From assembly GCA_023512835.1 (NCBI GenBank), contig CM042085.1, positions 4,745,989 to 4,809,988 of the forward strand: 64,000 bases of DNA, written 5' to 3'. Shown piece by piece: positions 46,201-57,874 of this stretch. The first letter of the stretch is position 1; every line of letters begins with the position of its first letter. A model generated the notes under the pieces. That model did not search any database, had not been told where the DNA came from, and saw only the letters and a list, made by a program, of their open reading frames with translations. Origin of the DNA: Taxillus chinensis (Eukaryota; Streptophyta; Magnoliopsida; Santalales; Loranthaceae). The position numbers and the translations under genes were made by a program.

Positions 46201-49200
46201 TCGATTTGATATGATAATACGATTATATATATTTTCTAACAAAATCTAAATTTGGACCTAACTTTTGGGTTTTAAAATTTTGTAATAATTCAGCATCTAG
46301 GAAAACTGTTTTGGGCCATTTTAATCAGCATATTGGTTTAATAAAGGCTATTACTTGATTTATATGAAACAATTAAATTTAAAAAGCTAAAAAAATATTA
46401 AGAAACTCTATGTCTAGATCTCTCTCATGTTCTCTTCTCTACTCTCCTCTGGCTTGGTCCCGTGTGACTCGAAGCTCTCGCAATAGCAAAGATGCTACTA
46501 AGAAAGAAGATAATTTATGCTAGTAGATAAAGAAAAAGATGTAAAAGTCATTGAAGATGAGGAAGAAGTGTCTACGCGTAGATGATATTGAGAATGTCAA
46601 TGATGATGATATTGATGGTGTGTCAGTCAATGGCTATCTTGGCGTGAGGTTTGTAGATCACATTGTATTCAATGAATACACTTACTGGAAGTCATCCATC
46701 TTAAAATTTCTTTGGCCTCAACCTCTTTATCCTTATAGTTCTTATTTGTCTCTCACCAATAAGGGTACCCCTTGGGGTGATGCTTATTCTTGGAACTTCA
46801 TATAAAGGCCGATCAAAAGTAGGGAGGATTGATTAACTTTGGTACCATTTAAAAATGTGAGTTAGAGAGTGAGGTAGAGAATGCAGCAATTGAAAGTGAG
46901 ATGGAAAAGAATCATGCCTAGACCACTAGAGCATTCATTTATTTATATTTTATAATAAACAAAGTCACTGCAGCAATAGATGGTCCATTAAACCTGACAC
47001 GAGGTACCTTCTCTAATTGAAGCAGTTGCCTGCCAACATTCTGTCCACACTGGATGCTTAGCAGGTGCCTGCTCCAACTCAGGCGGGGTCCTGTCCACTA
47101 TTTGTTCATGAACAGACTTTTTAACAATATGTAATCTTTTGACCTTTACCTACAATTGTTTTTCTGTTATAAAAGTTTTGAGATATTGATTGAATGTGAT
47201 CGCAGTTATTTTGTTTCAAGATATACTGCAGATGGTCTAATTTTGTTTCATTGCATTTCACATTTTGCAGATGAAACTAGAGTCAAGGAATTTGGGCTGA
47301 AGTCCATGTGGAGGAGCCCAAACGGAACTATCAGAAATATATTAAATGGTTTGTATTTAATAGTCTGTGACTTTATTAACATTGCAAGCTGATGATTATT
47401 CTTTTATGCTGCCTATCTGTATTGGCTACTCTTTTTATCAGCTATATGGTCCTTTTACTGTATTGATTTTTGTGCTTTTCTGAAAATCAGTAAGAAGGGA
47501 AAATATTATAATAATCACCACTGTTTTTGACTTTGAAGTACACTCTTACAACAAATTTAGCATCTACAAAACTTATACATCACTTATCCACCATATTCTA
47601 CCAAAATCATTTTGTTATTATATATATTCATAGTACTGACAAGATACTTGTTGGCGTTATCATGATTAAGGAATCATTTTTTCTTGAAGATGTTTGGCAT
47701 TGTGGACAAAATGTTCATCTAGCTGGTAGTTATGCACCGACCCCATATTAATGGGATTGAGGCTGGTTTGTTTGATTTAGTTTTTCCTGAATGGCTGATG
47801 GTGCTAGTGGTAACAAATATTTGATTTTTCCTGAAAGGCTGCTTCTTATTTTGTAGGTACTGTTTTCCGAGAACCTATCTTATGTCAAAATGTTCCCAGG
47901 ATTGTTCCAGGTGCTGTTTTGTCCTGTGATATTATCTATTTTTTCCTTCTTTTGATTCATTGGGAAGCACTTTTATATGCTTGTTTTCAATTTTCTAGGC
48001 TGGAAGAAGCCAATATGCATTGGTAGGCATGCCTTTGGTGATCAATATCGTGCCACTGATACTGTAATTGAAGGGCCAGGGAAACTGAAAATGGTTTTTG
48101 GTAAGTCTATCTAATCATTGTCTGCTAATTTTTAGAAATGCATTTTCCGATTACGTAAACTTCTGGAGTTCTAAGTTGTTGCTTGTTAGTCCCAGAAAAC
48201 GGGGGCAACCCTGCAGAGCTTGATGTATATAATTTTAAAGGTCCTGGAATTGCTTTGGCCATGTACAATGTGGATGAGGTTTGTACCACCGGTCTTTTAT
48301 ATTGGAATATGCCTAAATATTTTGTCTTTATTGATAAAAAAATCTTATTTATTTCTATGTATACCAGTATCTGTTGAAGTATACATAAGAAATTTAAGAA
48401 TATACTTGAAATATTTTTGTGCTATTTTTCCTATGGGTTTTTGTTTCTCTCAGTCAATACAAAGTTTTGCTGAATCATCAATGGCATTGGCATTTGCAAA
48501 GAAGTGGCCTCTATACTTGAGTACCAAAAACACCATCCTTAAGATATATGACGGAAGGTAATATAGTTTCATCAAATTTTAAGCTCTGTTGCTTCATTCT
48601 TGGATGATTAAATTTGTATCTTGGTCAGTCATTATGAATCAGTAGTGAAATAAAATGTTACATGTATTGCAATGAGGTCCTTGCAGATTTAAGGACATAT
48701 TTCAACGAGTCTATGAAGAAAGGTGGAAGCTGAAGTTTGAGGAACACTCAATATGGTTAGTCTCTGTTCTGCTGGAATGTAACCTAATAATTCCACACCC
48801 AGTTTGTGTTATAGTGATTGGTGCCAAAATTTGACAAGGTATGAGCATCGCCTAATTGATGATATGGTGGCTTACGCACTGAAAAGTGATGGTGGATATG
48901 TTTGGGCTTGCAAAAATTATGATGGGGATGTTCAGAGTGATTTGCTTGCCCAAGGTACTGTCAGTTTCTGTGCCCTCCTTTCTAGGTCTGTGTACACAGT
49001 TTATATTTGATTATTTGTTTGTATGTTTTTTCTGGATGTTATATGAACTCTTGTAGCCATAGGTTCCTTTTTTGAAATATATTGATAGCCTTAAATGTAA
49101 GAATCAAGATGGCAATGCATAGATGGTTCCATTTACTTAAGTTGCCAATAGCTGCTTATGTACTGCTTGTTATTTGATCTAGTAGGCGTATATTGTAACT

Positions 49201-49865
49201 GCATCTATATGCATTATTCTTCTGCGATTATCTTGCATTTGTGTTCTTTCCATACTGTTCACAAATTTATGGAATAAATCTAATGCAGTCTACAATCTTA
49301 ATATTTGATATTTCAAAGCCCTAAGCTTTAGTAGCCAAGGAGTTATGTGTCGCTAGTAATAAATAGTAATTCATATTCGGATTTTGCAATGAGTCTATCA
49401 TGCATGGCTGTTGATTACCATATAATCTTCTAGTGTTTCCTATATGTTGCGCGCATGTGTTTTTTCATGGCTGGCAATTTGAGGGGTTTTATCTCCCAAG
49501 TATGTAAATGTACTAGTTTATATATATATATATATATATATGTATTTTTCAATTTTGTTCAAGAAACTTATATATATGATTTTTAAACTAACTAATTGTA
49601 TGCCTTACCTCATTTGACACATGATTAATTTTGAAGACATTATGGCTGATTTATTTCATCATATAAATAATTATGCTTTCTTAATCTTTATTTACCTTTA
49701 TGCAGGATTTGGTTCATTGGGCCTTATGACCTCTGCTTTGGTTTGTCTCTATTGTTTACTCCCCTAGTTTTTGACTTCATGCTGACTTTCCACTCCAGTC
49801 TAGGGCCACTGGCTTTGCGCACTTCATGCTCACTTAATTTTATTTGATATATATATATATATAAT

Positions 49866-49904
<39 letters not shown>

Positions 49905-50605
49905 TTTCACTTTTTCTCAAAATAGTAATAACCGCCAATGCATTACAGCTATCTTCTGATGGGAAGACATTAGAAGCTGAAGCAGCTCATGGGACTGTAA
50001 CAAGACATTTCCGATTACATCAAAAGGGACAAGAAACCAGTACAAATAGTATTGCTTCCATATTTGCTTGGACTCGAGGGCTGGAACACAGGTCTGGATT
50101 CACATATTACAAGTGTTTCTGATATGCTTATTAGCATGTGTTCTTATTGTGTCTTATTTTCTTTTGTAAAAAAACACACAATATTCACACTTCATTTATT
50201 TATATTCTTGTTTTTGTTCTGGTACCTTGCCCAACACTTCACTATTTTTTCAGGGCTAAACTAGATGAAAACAAAATGCTCCTTGATTTTGTTCACGAGT
50301 TGGAGGCTGCCTGCATTGAAACGGTAGAGACAGGAAAAATGACCAAGGATCTTGCCATTTTGGTCCATGGGCACAAGTAATTGCCTCTATGATAATTTTA
50401 TTACACCATGCATTCCTCTAGACTGCAATATTAGTGGTAAAAATAGTGGACATTGAACCAACTGGTGTCAATGCTTCTATAGTTACTGAGCTCTTCTTCT
50501 CATGCACGCAGGGTATCAAGGGAGTTCTACTTGAGCACTGAGGAATTTATCGATGCAGTTGCCCGAAATCTCGAGGCAAAGCTTCAGGCTATGGCTGTTC
50601 ATTAA
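43210..50605 (+). CDS. ICDH: NADP-dependent isocitrate dehydrogenase, plastid/mitochondrial
   Basis: Fifteen coding exons: 43210-43474, 44854-44897, 45030-45139, 45450-45487, 47271-47348, 47857-47910, 47999-48100, 48190-48278, 48454-48557, 48687-48755, 48839-48954, 49706-49740, 49949-50091, 50254-50376 and 50512-50605. They join into 1,464 nt (487 residues) with every junction in phase. The enzyme oxidises isocitrate to 2-oxoglutarate and reduces NADP+. Residues 1 to about 75 are Ser/Ala/Arg-rich with few acidic residues, a transit peptide; a dual plastid/mitochondrial destination is known for the Arabidopsis homologue. Substrate motif SPNGTIRN is at 168-175, the IDH/IMDH signature starts at N344 (NYDGDVQSD), and the NADP-binding region [12 protein letters not shown] is at 377-388. 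An upstream GTG at 43207 is not used as start. Intron 1 contains degenerate repeats and intron 4 carries AT-rich inserted-looking DNA. Confidence 0.97.
44210..44520 (+). repeat. Degenerate short tandem repeats in ICDH intron 1
   Basis: Variants of TCTCGGTCATGCCTC, TCAGTCATGTC and CTTGGTCATGCC recur many times at irregular 15-35 base spacing. They keep a long frame open (44164-44808), which has no motif and lies within the intron. The array looks like a decayed minisatellite or part of an inserted element that starts near 43780. Confidence 0.6.
49847..49904. repeat. (AT)n(GT)n microsatellite in ICDH intron 12
   Basis: Alternating AT tracts interrupted once, then a (GT)12 run up to 49904, 44 bases before exon 13. 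Confidence 0.85.
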
Positions 50606-51307
50606 GGTGCTTTCCAATGATGATTGTACGCCTGCAAGAGAAGAGATGGTTGAGAGGATTCTTTATAATCAAATTTTTGGGCGAAGGAAGATAAATTTCC
50701 CATATTTTTCTGTCTCATCTGACTCTTACCTTAATAATGTTTTATGGACGTTGATTTTCCCATGTAATGGGAATCATCTGCCAGTTGAGCTTGTTTGGGA
50801 TGACAGAACTGAGCAAAATGGCTTCTGAAAGAACTGACCCATGGAAGAAAGAGATTAAAGCAAAAGCCCAAAAGGCATGACTGACTAAAGGGGAACAATA
50901 TTCTTATTAACGTCCAAAGCAGGGACTTTCAGTAGCCTATTTTTCCATCCTCGTTGCTGTTGAGCTGCTATAGGTTTTTTCTGCTGTTCTAGCGTTCCCT
51001 TCAAATGGGTCCTCCTCCTCCTCCAATTCGTTGCCTTCATAGTCCTTTGTGAATTGACCCATTTGCTTAATTGGTGGACCAATTTTTATCTATTATTAAC
51101 ATGGAATTGAGAAGAGGGAATAAGCACTTGAAAGTAAAAATTAGTATTACGGTTTAATAATAGCATATACTCTTTTTTTTTTTTTTTCTTTCCAAATATG
51201 TTTTTACAGTGAAAAAGAAATCCAACAACTAAGCTAGTTGGAGTTGCAATATGCAAACATACAATAATTTTAATGATAACTTATGTTGTTTACTAATGAA
51301 GTTAAAT

Positions 51308-51332
51308 GGGGGGGGGGGGGGTTTTTTTTTTT

Positions 51333-51365
<33 letters not shown>

Positions 51366-51387
51366 GGTTTTTTTTTTTGGGGGGGGG
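51308..51387. repeat. G14/T-run/G9 homopolymer cluster
   Basis: Fourteen G, then long T runs with one or three interrupting G, then nine G. Extreme homopolymers in close succession are hard to sequence, so exact lengths are doubtful. Confidence 0.8.
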
Positions 51388-51798
51388 AACACAAGAAATT
51401 AATATATTTGATACTTGATATACAATTAAAGTAGCTTTTGTTAATATTCGGTTTAATATATGTTTTTTTGACCCATGCTTTTGCTCCATATTATTATGGA
51501 GTGATGTTGACAATTTTTTTTCTTAGATTTCTTTTGATTGTAAGTTTTAATTTACTATACTCTTCGTTATAGTAAATTAGAAAATAAAAAATATGCAATT
51601 TTTTTGTTAAGGTATAATGTAGGAGCCTCATTGTCTGCAGGGCCGAACCCTGATTTCAAGAAAGATCTACGCGGGAAACCTTTGGGGTGTGGGGCGCTGG
51701 ATCGAACGAATTCATTTGCTGCAAACTGCAATTGATTTGGTATCGCACGTGATACGGATTCCTTAATTATTACGATCACCAGGACCGGCCATCGGGGA

Positions 51799-52190
51799 AG
51801 CCCAATAGGCGTTGTGGCACTGTCTCGGCCCATCATTCTCATCTTCACACATCGCCCACCCACCGGTCCACGGTCCACCGCACCACAATACGCATCGACG
51901 CTGCATCGCAGTTCGACTAGGGCAGTACGGCAATCCCGCGCGCCCCGCTCCGCCCCGCTCCAACTCCAGATCGCCGCCGCTTGTCAGTTGCCACCGCCAG
52001 TCTCGGTGAATCGGTTCCGCTGCGATTCGACGATTCGTGCTCGCCAGTCGGCAGTCGCCACCTATCGCCGGAGTCTCTCCGACGGTCCAACCCCTCCGGC
52101 TCCGGCGCCGACGTCTCTCCAACCCACCTATCTGAGTCACCGCCTCACAGTTCACTTCCAGTCTGCCACGGCCCACTGATAGTGGTGCGT
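51799..52190 (+). promoter_or_regulatory. Candidate promoter and leader exon of TRM61
   Basis: A GC-rich island in AT-rich DNA carries AGCCCA at 51799, GGCCCA at 51827 and GGCCCA near 52169. These are site II-type motifs common upstream of plant translation-related genes. The pyrimidine-rich stretch 51900-52180 resembles a 5' leader, and GTGCGT at about 52183-52188 could be a donor for a long leader intron. Frames open on both strands here lack motifs. The link to TRM61, 4.2 kb away, is an inference. Confidence 0.3.
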
Positions 52191-52747
52191 ATCAGGCTAT
52201 CAACGTATGTTTTTTTCCCCCCTCTCATCGTTAAGAGTCTTATTTTTGCTGTTGTACTATTATGCTTAGAAATTTGCTACTTATGTCATCAATTCCTGCC
52301 CTGGATTTACCTAATCACATTGTTACCTTCCAATGAGTGATTTAGGGAAACGAATTGTGTACCAGATTTTTGATTTTGTATGGAAAAGGGTTCCTCTAAC
52401 TGATACAACAGATTTGAGGAATACTCGCTATATATTTCATGTGAATGTCTGAGACTTCCAAAAACTGATGTTCAATGCCTGAAAAAACCTCCTTGGTTCA
52501 ACAATATATAGCCATTTGGTTTAAATTTCAACTCACACAACTGAGAAGATGCCTCAGGCTTGGGAGATAGAGAATGGGGGCAACATACAAGCAAGAAATT
52601 ATTACAACTATATAGCTATGCGGATAATATGCTTCAAGCTCGTGAGTCAATTAGACAAATCTTATGACTATAGAAGAGCAGATAATGAGAGCAACGAGCT
52701 CACAAGAATTAAAATAAAATATATGATTCAGTTATGGGTGAGGTGTT

Positions 52748-52901
52748 AGTGAATAACTAGCTAGTTGAAGGATGTGGATACCAAAGGAGCTTCATCTCCG
52801 AAACAGATTCAGATGTGGGTGTTAGTGATAATAACTAGCTAGTTGAAGGATGTAAATACCAAAGGAGCTTCATCTCCTAAACAGATTCAGATATGGGTGT
52901 T
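52748..52901 (+). repeat. Tandem duplication of 76-78 bases
   Basis: Two adjacent units, 52748-52823 and 52824-52901, share TAACTAGCTAGTTGAAGGAT and CAAAGGAGCTTCATCTCC with few differences. Confidence 0.85.
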
Positions 52902-53725
52902 AGTGAGTGTGGATTGAGGTGAAGCCTTTCCTCTGGATGGAGCTATTAAGCTTCAAAAGAATGTTGGATTAGCATCACCAGCTGTAAACGAAAGTTATTA
53001 TAAACAGTTGAAAAACAAACCTGGCTCATCTTATAGCTTGACCCATTCCATGTGGAAAAGTCAATTTGTTATTGAATTTAATGAAGGATAAATTTTTAAA
53101 ATATCAAATAACAGTCTTCAATGTGATCCCGTCCTTATTTAAAATGCACAATGATCTCGTGTAGAGGTTATAGTTTTCTGAAAAAGCATGCTTAAAAAAT
53201 GTTTACGGCTTAAAAGCATGATCCGTTACGCTACACACCTTTTTTTTAATGTTAAAGTTGTTTTAAGAGAGTATGCTGGTCATTGGTAAACGAAAAATAA
53301 AGGTGCTTATAACGTTAGAATTACTAAAACATATAATCAACAAACATTGCTAATTGCAAAGAGACGGATGGGTAAAATTTTCATTACTTTAAACTATTTT
53401 TCAAAATTGCTATTTAGAATTTTAAAAGCACCATTGGCTGCCAACATTAGCTGTCAAAGTGGCAGGCAGTGCATCATCATCCTGCTAATTTTGATGACTA
53501 GACAGTTTCTCCCTTTATATGGTGGGATTTAATTTGATGGGAACCAATGCAGAGAAGGATTAAAACTCGTATGATCATATGTTTTTCTTATTTTCTTTAT
53601 TTTATTCCGACTATGTAGATAACTAGATATTAATTATAAATTCACATTGTTGGTTGCTCCAGTAAGGATTTAAATAACATCTTATATTTCAAGTAGACTC
53701 TAAGGACCAGTTGTGAACCTCTAGC

Positions 53726-53827
53726 CTTGACACCATGATTAAGAATATGGTTAGAGTGCAAGTAATCCATAGCCAACAGAAGTTGAACTAACCACTTGCA
53801 GATTTTCTGCATGGGACTATCATTCAT
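53726..53827 (-). pseudogene. NEK-type protein kinase fragment
   Basis: The minus strand encodes [20 protein letters not shown] followed by HILNHGVK. This matches the helix before the catalytic loop of plant NIMA-related kinases, where KWL-QLL-ALDYLH precedes HILHRDVK. Here the HRD position reads NHG, so the catalytic Asp is lost, and homology ends directly after. No other kinase exons were found nearby. It is a decayed fragment, not a gene. Confidence 0.6.
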
Positions 53828-54189
53828 TTATACAAAATAATTTGGTTGGAAATGTGTTTGTGTGTGTATGAATGTTAGTTTCTATACAAGCAATTGAAAA
53901 GTATAAAAGTTGAACTTTTTTGCTGTGGACAGTGGACACAACTTTCTTAGCAAAGTGAACACCATTTGTTTTTTGTTTTTTTGTTTTTATTTTTTATGAG
54001 ATGGCAATTAGGACACTAGAGGATCACAACACAACTTGTTAACACATCAGCTACTGCGATCAACGAGATGTTTAACTACGTGTCTCCTCATTCATAGTAT
54101 CCGTCCTATAACATTGCACACATAGCGACCTTAAAAGTTAACACCTCAATCTATCATTAATTTTAAGCAGTCTCGGATGATTGGATATG

Positions 54190-54660
54190 CTCTATTATTA
54201 GCTTTATTTATATTTGTAATGATGATAGAAGGTTATGAGTTATCCTAAAAAAACTTCTCCTCTTTCATTGATTATTGTTGGTCTTTTATAGTTTATTAGT
54301 TTAGTTATATTTATAATGATGATGAAAGGTTATATGTCATCATAAGGAAAATTCGCCTCTTCAATTGATTATTATTGGTCTTATGTAGTTTATTTGTTAA
54401 GTTATATTTATAATGATAATAGAAGATTTTGAGTGATTCTAATAAAAATTTTCCTATTAAATATTTATAGTGATGATAGGATGTTTGGGGATGAATCAGA
54501 TGATCTTAATGAAAATCCTTCTTTTAAATTAATTGGTATAAATCTTTTTTAATTTATTAGTTTAGTTATATTTGTAATGATGATGAAATGTTAGAGGTGA
54601 TTCTAATGAAAAAAATTTTTAATTGATTTTTTATTATATTTGTAGTGATGATACGAGTTT
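54190..54660 (+). repeat. Degenerate tandem array upstream of TRM61
   Basis: About five units of roughly 100-125 bases repeat the pattern TTATATTTATAATGATGAT, then GTTATGAGT-like, then AAAATTCTCCTCTT-like, then ATTGATTATTATTGGTCTT. Later units are increasingly diverged. Non-coding. Confidence 0.65.
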
Positions 54661-56408
54661 TGGTGATGAAAACAATCTCTTAGTATCTTGGTATACTTTT
54701 CCTTCATAAATAAAATGCAAATTCATTTTTATGAAAATTATTTTTATTTTTATTACCAATGGAGTACTCTTTCAGAAGGCTCGCTAGGGCCTTCAAATTC
54801 TTAGGGCCGACCTTGATCATGCCATTTATTAAAACCAATTACTTCTTATGTTGAACGTGTTATTGTCTTTGACGACCTCAATCCTTGCAAGGTATAGTGA
54901 AGCTCGAATTTGCATTGAAATTTATTTAAGAAAACCGTATCAAATTTAGATTGGACATGCCTTTGTTCTTTGACAAGAAATTGGTTCTTGGCTATATTCG
55001 CAAGCCATTATTATGCGCTGTGTTCAAGGTCATACCCAGTTTTATTGTCAAAAAATGAAACAGATGCTAGTTGCGGCAACTGGTCAACCCCTAGTAGATG
55101 ACCGTTCGGTTAGCCAGACAGGGTCATTGCTGACCAAGCCAGATGCACTGGTTGGGACCGCAGATGATGCGGCCATAACAAAGCCTACGGTTGCGCTAGA
55201 GGAGGCTGCGGCTATGGTGATGCTGTCGACGGAGTCTATTCCTTGCAGTAAGGAGGCCCAGCATCCCTGACTGACTCTATTGCCGTAAGTGTTTTTTTAA
55301 TACATCTAATCTTAATGAAAAAAATATTAGTATTATTGGTTGAATATTTTAGAAGACAAATAAGGACTAAAAAGTGAGCAAATGTATAACAGAATATAGG
55401 GAGTAATTAGTAATTATACATAAATTGGGAAAAACTCCAGTCTATCCGTAAGAAAACCTGGCACCAAGAACCCTAATCCTCAGTCAGTGAAGCTCGCTAC
55501 CAAGCATAAGTCCATCCATACGTCCTTAATCCCGTGCACTAATTAAATGCTTTAAATTTTATTTAATTTTTCATGTAACCCTATAGCTCCATAGCTCTGG
55601 TATTAGCGCTTAGTTGGAAGTTATTACTGTGGTTTAATTTGAATCTCTCCTTTTGTTATAAATTTGCTTCATGTTAATCCAATGAAGTTCTTGGTTCGAC
55701 TTTAATTTTTCAACTCTGTATTCGTTATTTCAATTAAATGGCTTAATTAAGCAATTGGGTTCATTCATCTAGAATTACTTTGCGGATATTTGTTTATTTT
55801 ATTATTGATTTTTTTTGGAAGAATATTGCAGGGTTTTCATACCTTTTTTAAAAAGGGTTTCTATACTTGCTCATTAGGGAAATTTATTGTTGAAGTATTT
55901 TAGGTTTTCTATGCCTGTTGCCTGGGATTTTTTTTCCTTGAAAAACGTTTCCATCATACTTCGGCTTTACTTAATTCCTTTTGATTGTTTTTCTGCGTGC
56001 CCACTTAATTTTCTGTCGTTGTCGTCGTTGTGGTGGTTGCTCTTACAGTTTGAATGCATGATTTGCTGATTAGAAATGTATCTTTACCATTATTGTGCTT
56101 GTAAGAACGGTTTGTGTTTTTATCTTTTCCAGTGCCAATTTACATCATAAATTGAGTTCATCAGTGGATTCCTTGTTGATTAGTATTTTAGGTTTTCTAT
56201 GGCTTGAAGCAGAAGATTTCTACTTTTCTATAGTCTGCACCAAAGTGTCCTGGAAACAAGGAAACACTTGTTGCAAGTCTCTTCAACGCTTTAATACTCT
56301 GAAGTCCAAAGTATTCCAACTTCCAAGCTGCCCTGTTGATTCCTTGTTCCAACAGTGTGTTTTGCAGAGAATTGCTTCATTCACGTCATATCATCCTGAT
56401 TTCAGAAG

Positions 56409-57874
56409 ATGTTACACACTGATCCCACAAAAAAATTATCTTTTCGCCGTTGCATCAGTGATGGAGATCTGGTCATTGTGTATGAGAGGCATGACAACAT
56501 GAAGGCTGTTAAAGTGTGTGAGAGTTCAGTGCTTCAGAATCGTTTTGGTGTATTTAAACATTCAGACTGGATTGGGAAGTCCTTTGGATCCAAGGTGTTC
56601 AGCAATAAGGGTGGTTTTGTTTATTTGTTAGCGCCTACTCCTGAACTATGGACTCTGGTTTTAAGCCACAGGACTCAAATCCTCTATATTGCAGATATTA
56701 GCTTTGTGATTATGTACCTGGAAGTAGTTCCTGGTTGTCTGGTTCTTGAGTCAGGCACTGGAAGTGGATCATTATCTACCTCACTTGCAAGGGCTGTAGG
56801 TCCCACTGGACATGTCTATACGTTTGATTTTCATGAGCAGAGGGCTGCATCAGCAAGGTAACAGTGTCTTCCACCGATGTTAACTGTTATTGACATAATA
56901 TTTTTAGCTAGTGTCTTCTTGTTTTTGGTTTTATTCATGCATGAAATAGGTGGCCAGTCTATTTTTCGCTGAATCTTGTATATAGTGGTTGATGACAAGC
57001 AATTTTAGAGTAGAAGAACTATTTGAAGTGTACAGTTTGGTTGTTTTGCATGTGTTTTCATTATGATTAAGTCTCAGCTTTTGAAACTTCCAGACTATTT
57101 ATGAATAATATATTTGAAAGAATGAGTAAAAATGTGCAAGAAAATCTTAAGCATTCGCTCAGGAGGAGATTGGAGACTATTCCAATGTTTAAAATATGTT
57201 GTAGCTGAATTTGTAGCATCACTAACTTATTAACTTTTTTTTTCCTTCTTCATACGTTAGGGAGGATTTTGAGAAGACAGGAGTGAGTAGCTTAGTCACA
57301 GTAGGAGTTAGAGATATTCAGGGTCAGGGCTTTCCCGATGAACTCTCTGGCTTGGCAGATTCGGTTTTCCTGGATCTCCCCCAACCTTGGCTGGCCATTT
57401 CATCTGCTAGTAAAATGTTAAGAGAGGATGGAATTATTTGCTCTTTTTCGCCATGCATTGAGCAAGTCCAACGTACTGCTGAAGTTCTTAGATCGAATTT
57501 TACTGGTAACAAGTCTCCCAGCACTGTTGCCTCAATACTCCGTAATAAATCTTTCAATTTCTCTGAACAATTCGAAAGGCTAGTGGATATTGTATCTCTT
57601 AATACTTTTACACATCATGTTGTTTTGTGTAGATATAAAAACTTTTGAGGTACTCCTTCGCACATATGAAGTTCGAGAGGTGCAAATGCATTGTGGTCAG
57701 GACAATGAGGATGGTTCTCTCCAGGGCTCAACGCACAAGAGAAAGCTGGGTGCATCTGAAGGAATCCATGTTTCAGAGACGTCAGGTTCTCCCAAGGTAA
57801 TGGCAAGGCTGTCTGCTGAGGCCAGGGGTCACACTGGCTACTTGACGTTTGCCAGATTAAAATGCTTCTCATAA
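56409..57874 (+). CDS. TRM61: tRNA (adenine58-N1)-methyltransferase catalytic subunit TRM61
   Basis: Three coding exons: 56409-56857, 57261-57505 and 57633-57874. They join into 936 nt (311 residues). TRM61 with TRM6 forms a nuclear enzyme that methylates N1 of A58 in the tRNA T-loop, including initiator tRNA-Met. The N-terminus carries GDLVIVYERHDNMKAV. The SAM-binding motif I is LESGTGSGSL at 113-122, followed by GHVYTFDFHEQRA, and the catalytic-site region includes LDLPQPW at 187-193. The C-terminus ends with the family's EARGHTGYLTFARLK. Length is close to the Arabidopsis protein as I recall it. The second intron is only 127 bases; reading through it gives a truncated frame ending at 57648 and loses the C-terminus. 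An out-of-frame upstream ORF (56095-56502) overlaps the start codon if that stretch is in the mRNA. Confidence 0.95.

Larger units (their letters stand above)
50606..56408. other. ICDH-TRM61 intergenic region
   Basis: The first few hundred bases are ICDH 3' UTR. The G/T homopolymer cluster, GC-rich island, 76-78 base duplication, kinase fragment and degenerate array are listed separately. A plus-strand frame at 52921-53090 contains LQKNVGLASPAVNESYYKQL, which I do not recognise. The frame 55013-55270 has no known motif. The rest is AT-rich and probably includes a long TRM61 leader intron. Confidence 0.45.

Noticed and set aside
51812..52340. Overlapping frames on both strands in the GC island
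   Set aside because: Low-complexity Ser/Pro/Arg content, no motif, and better explained as a promoter/leader.
55013..55270. 85-codon frame upstream of TRM61
   Set aside because: No recognisable family, no splice context tying it to TRM61.
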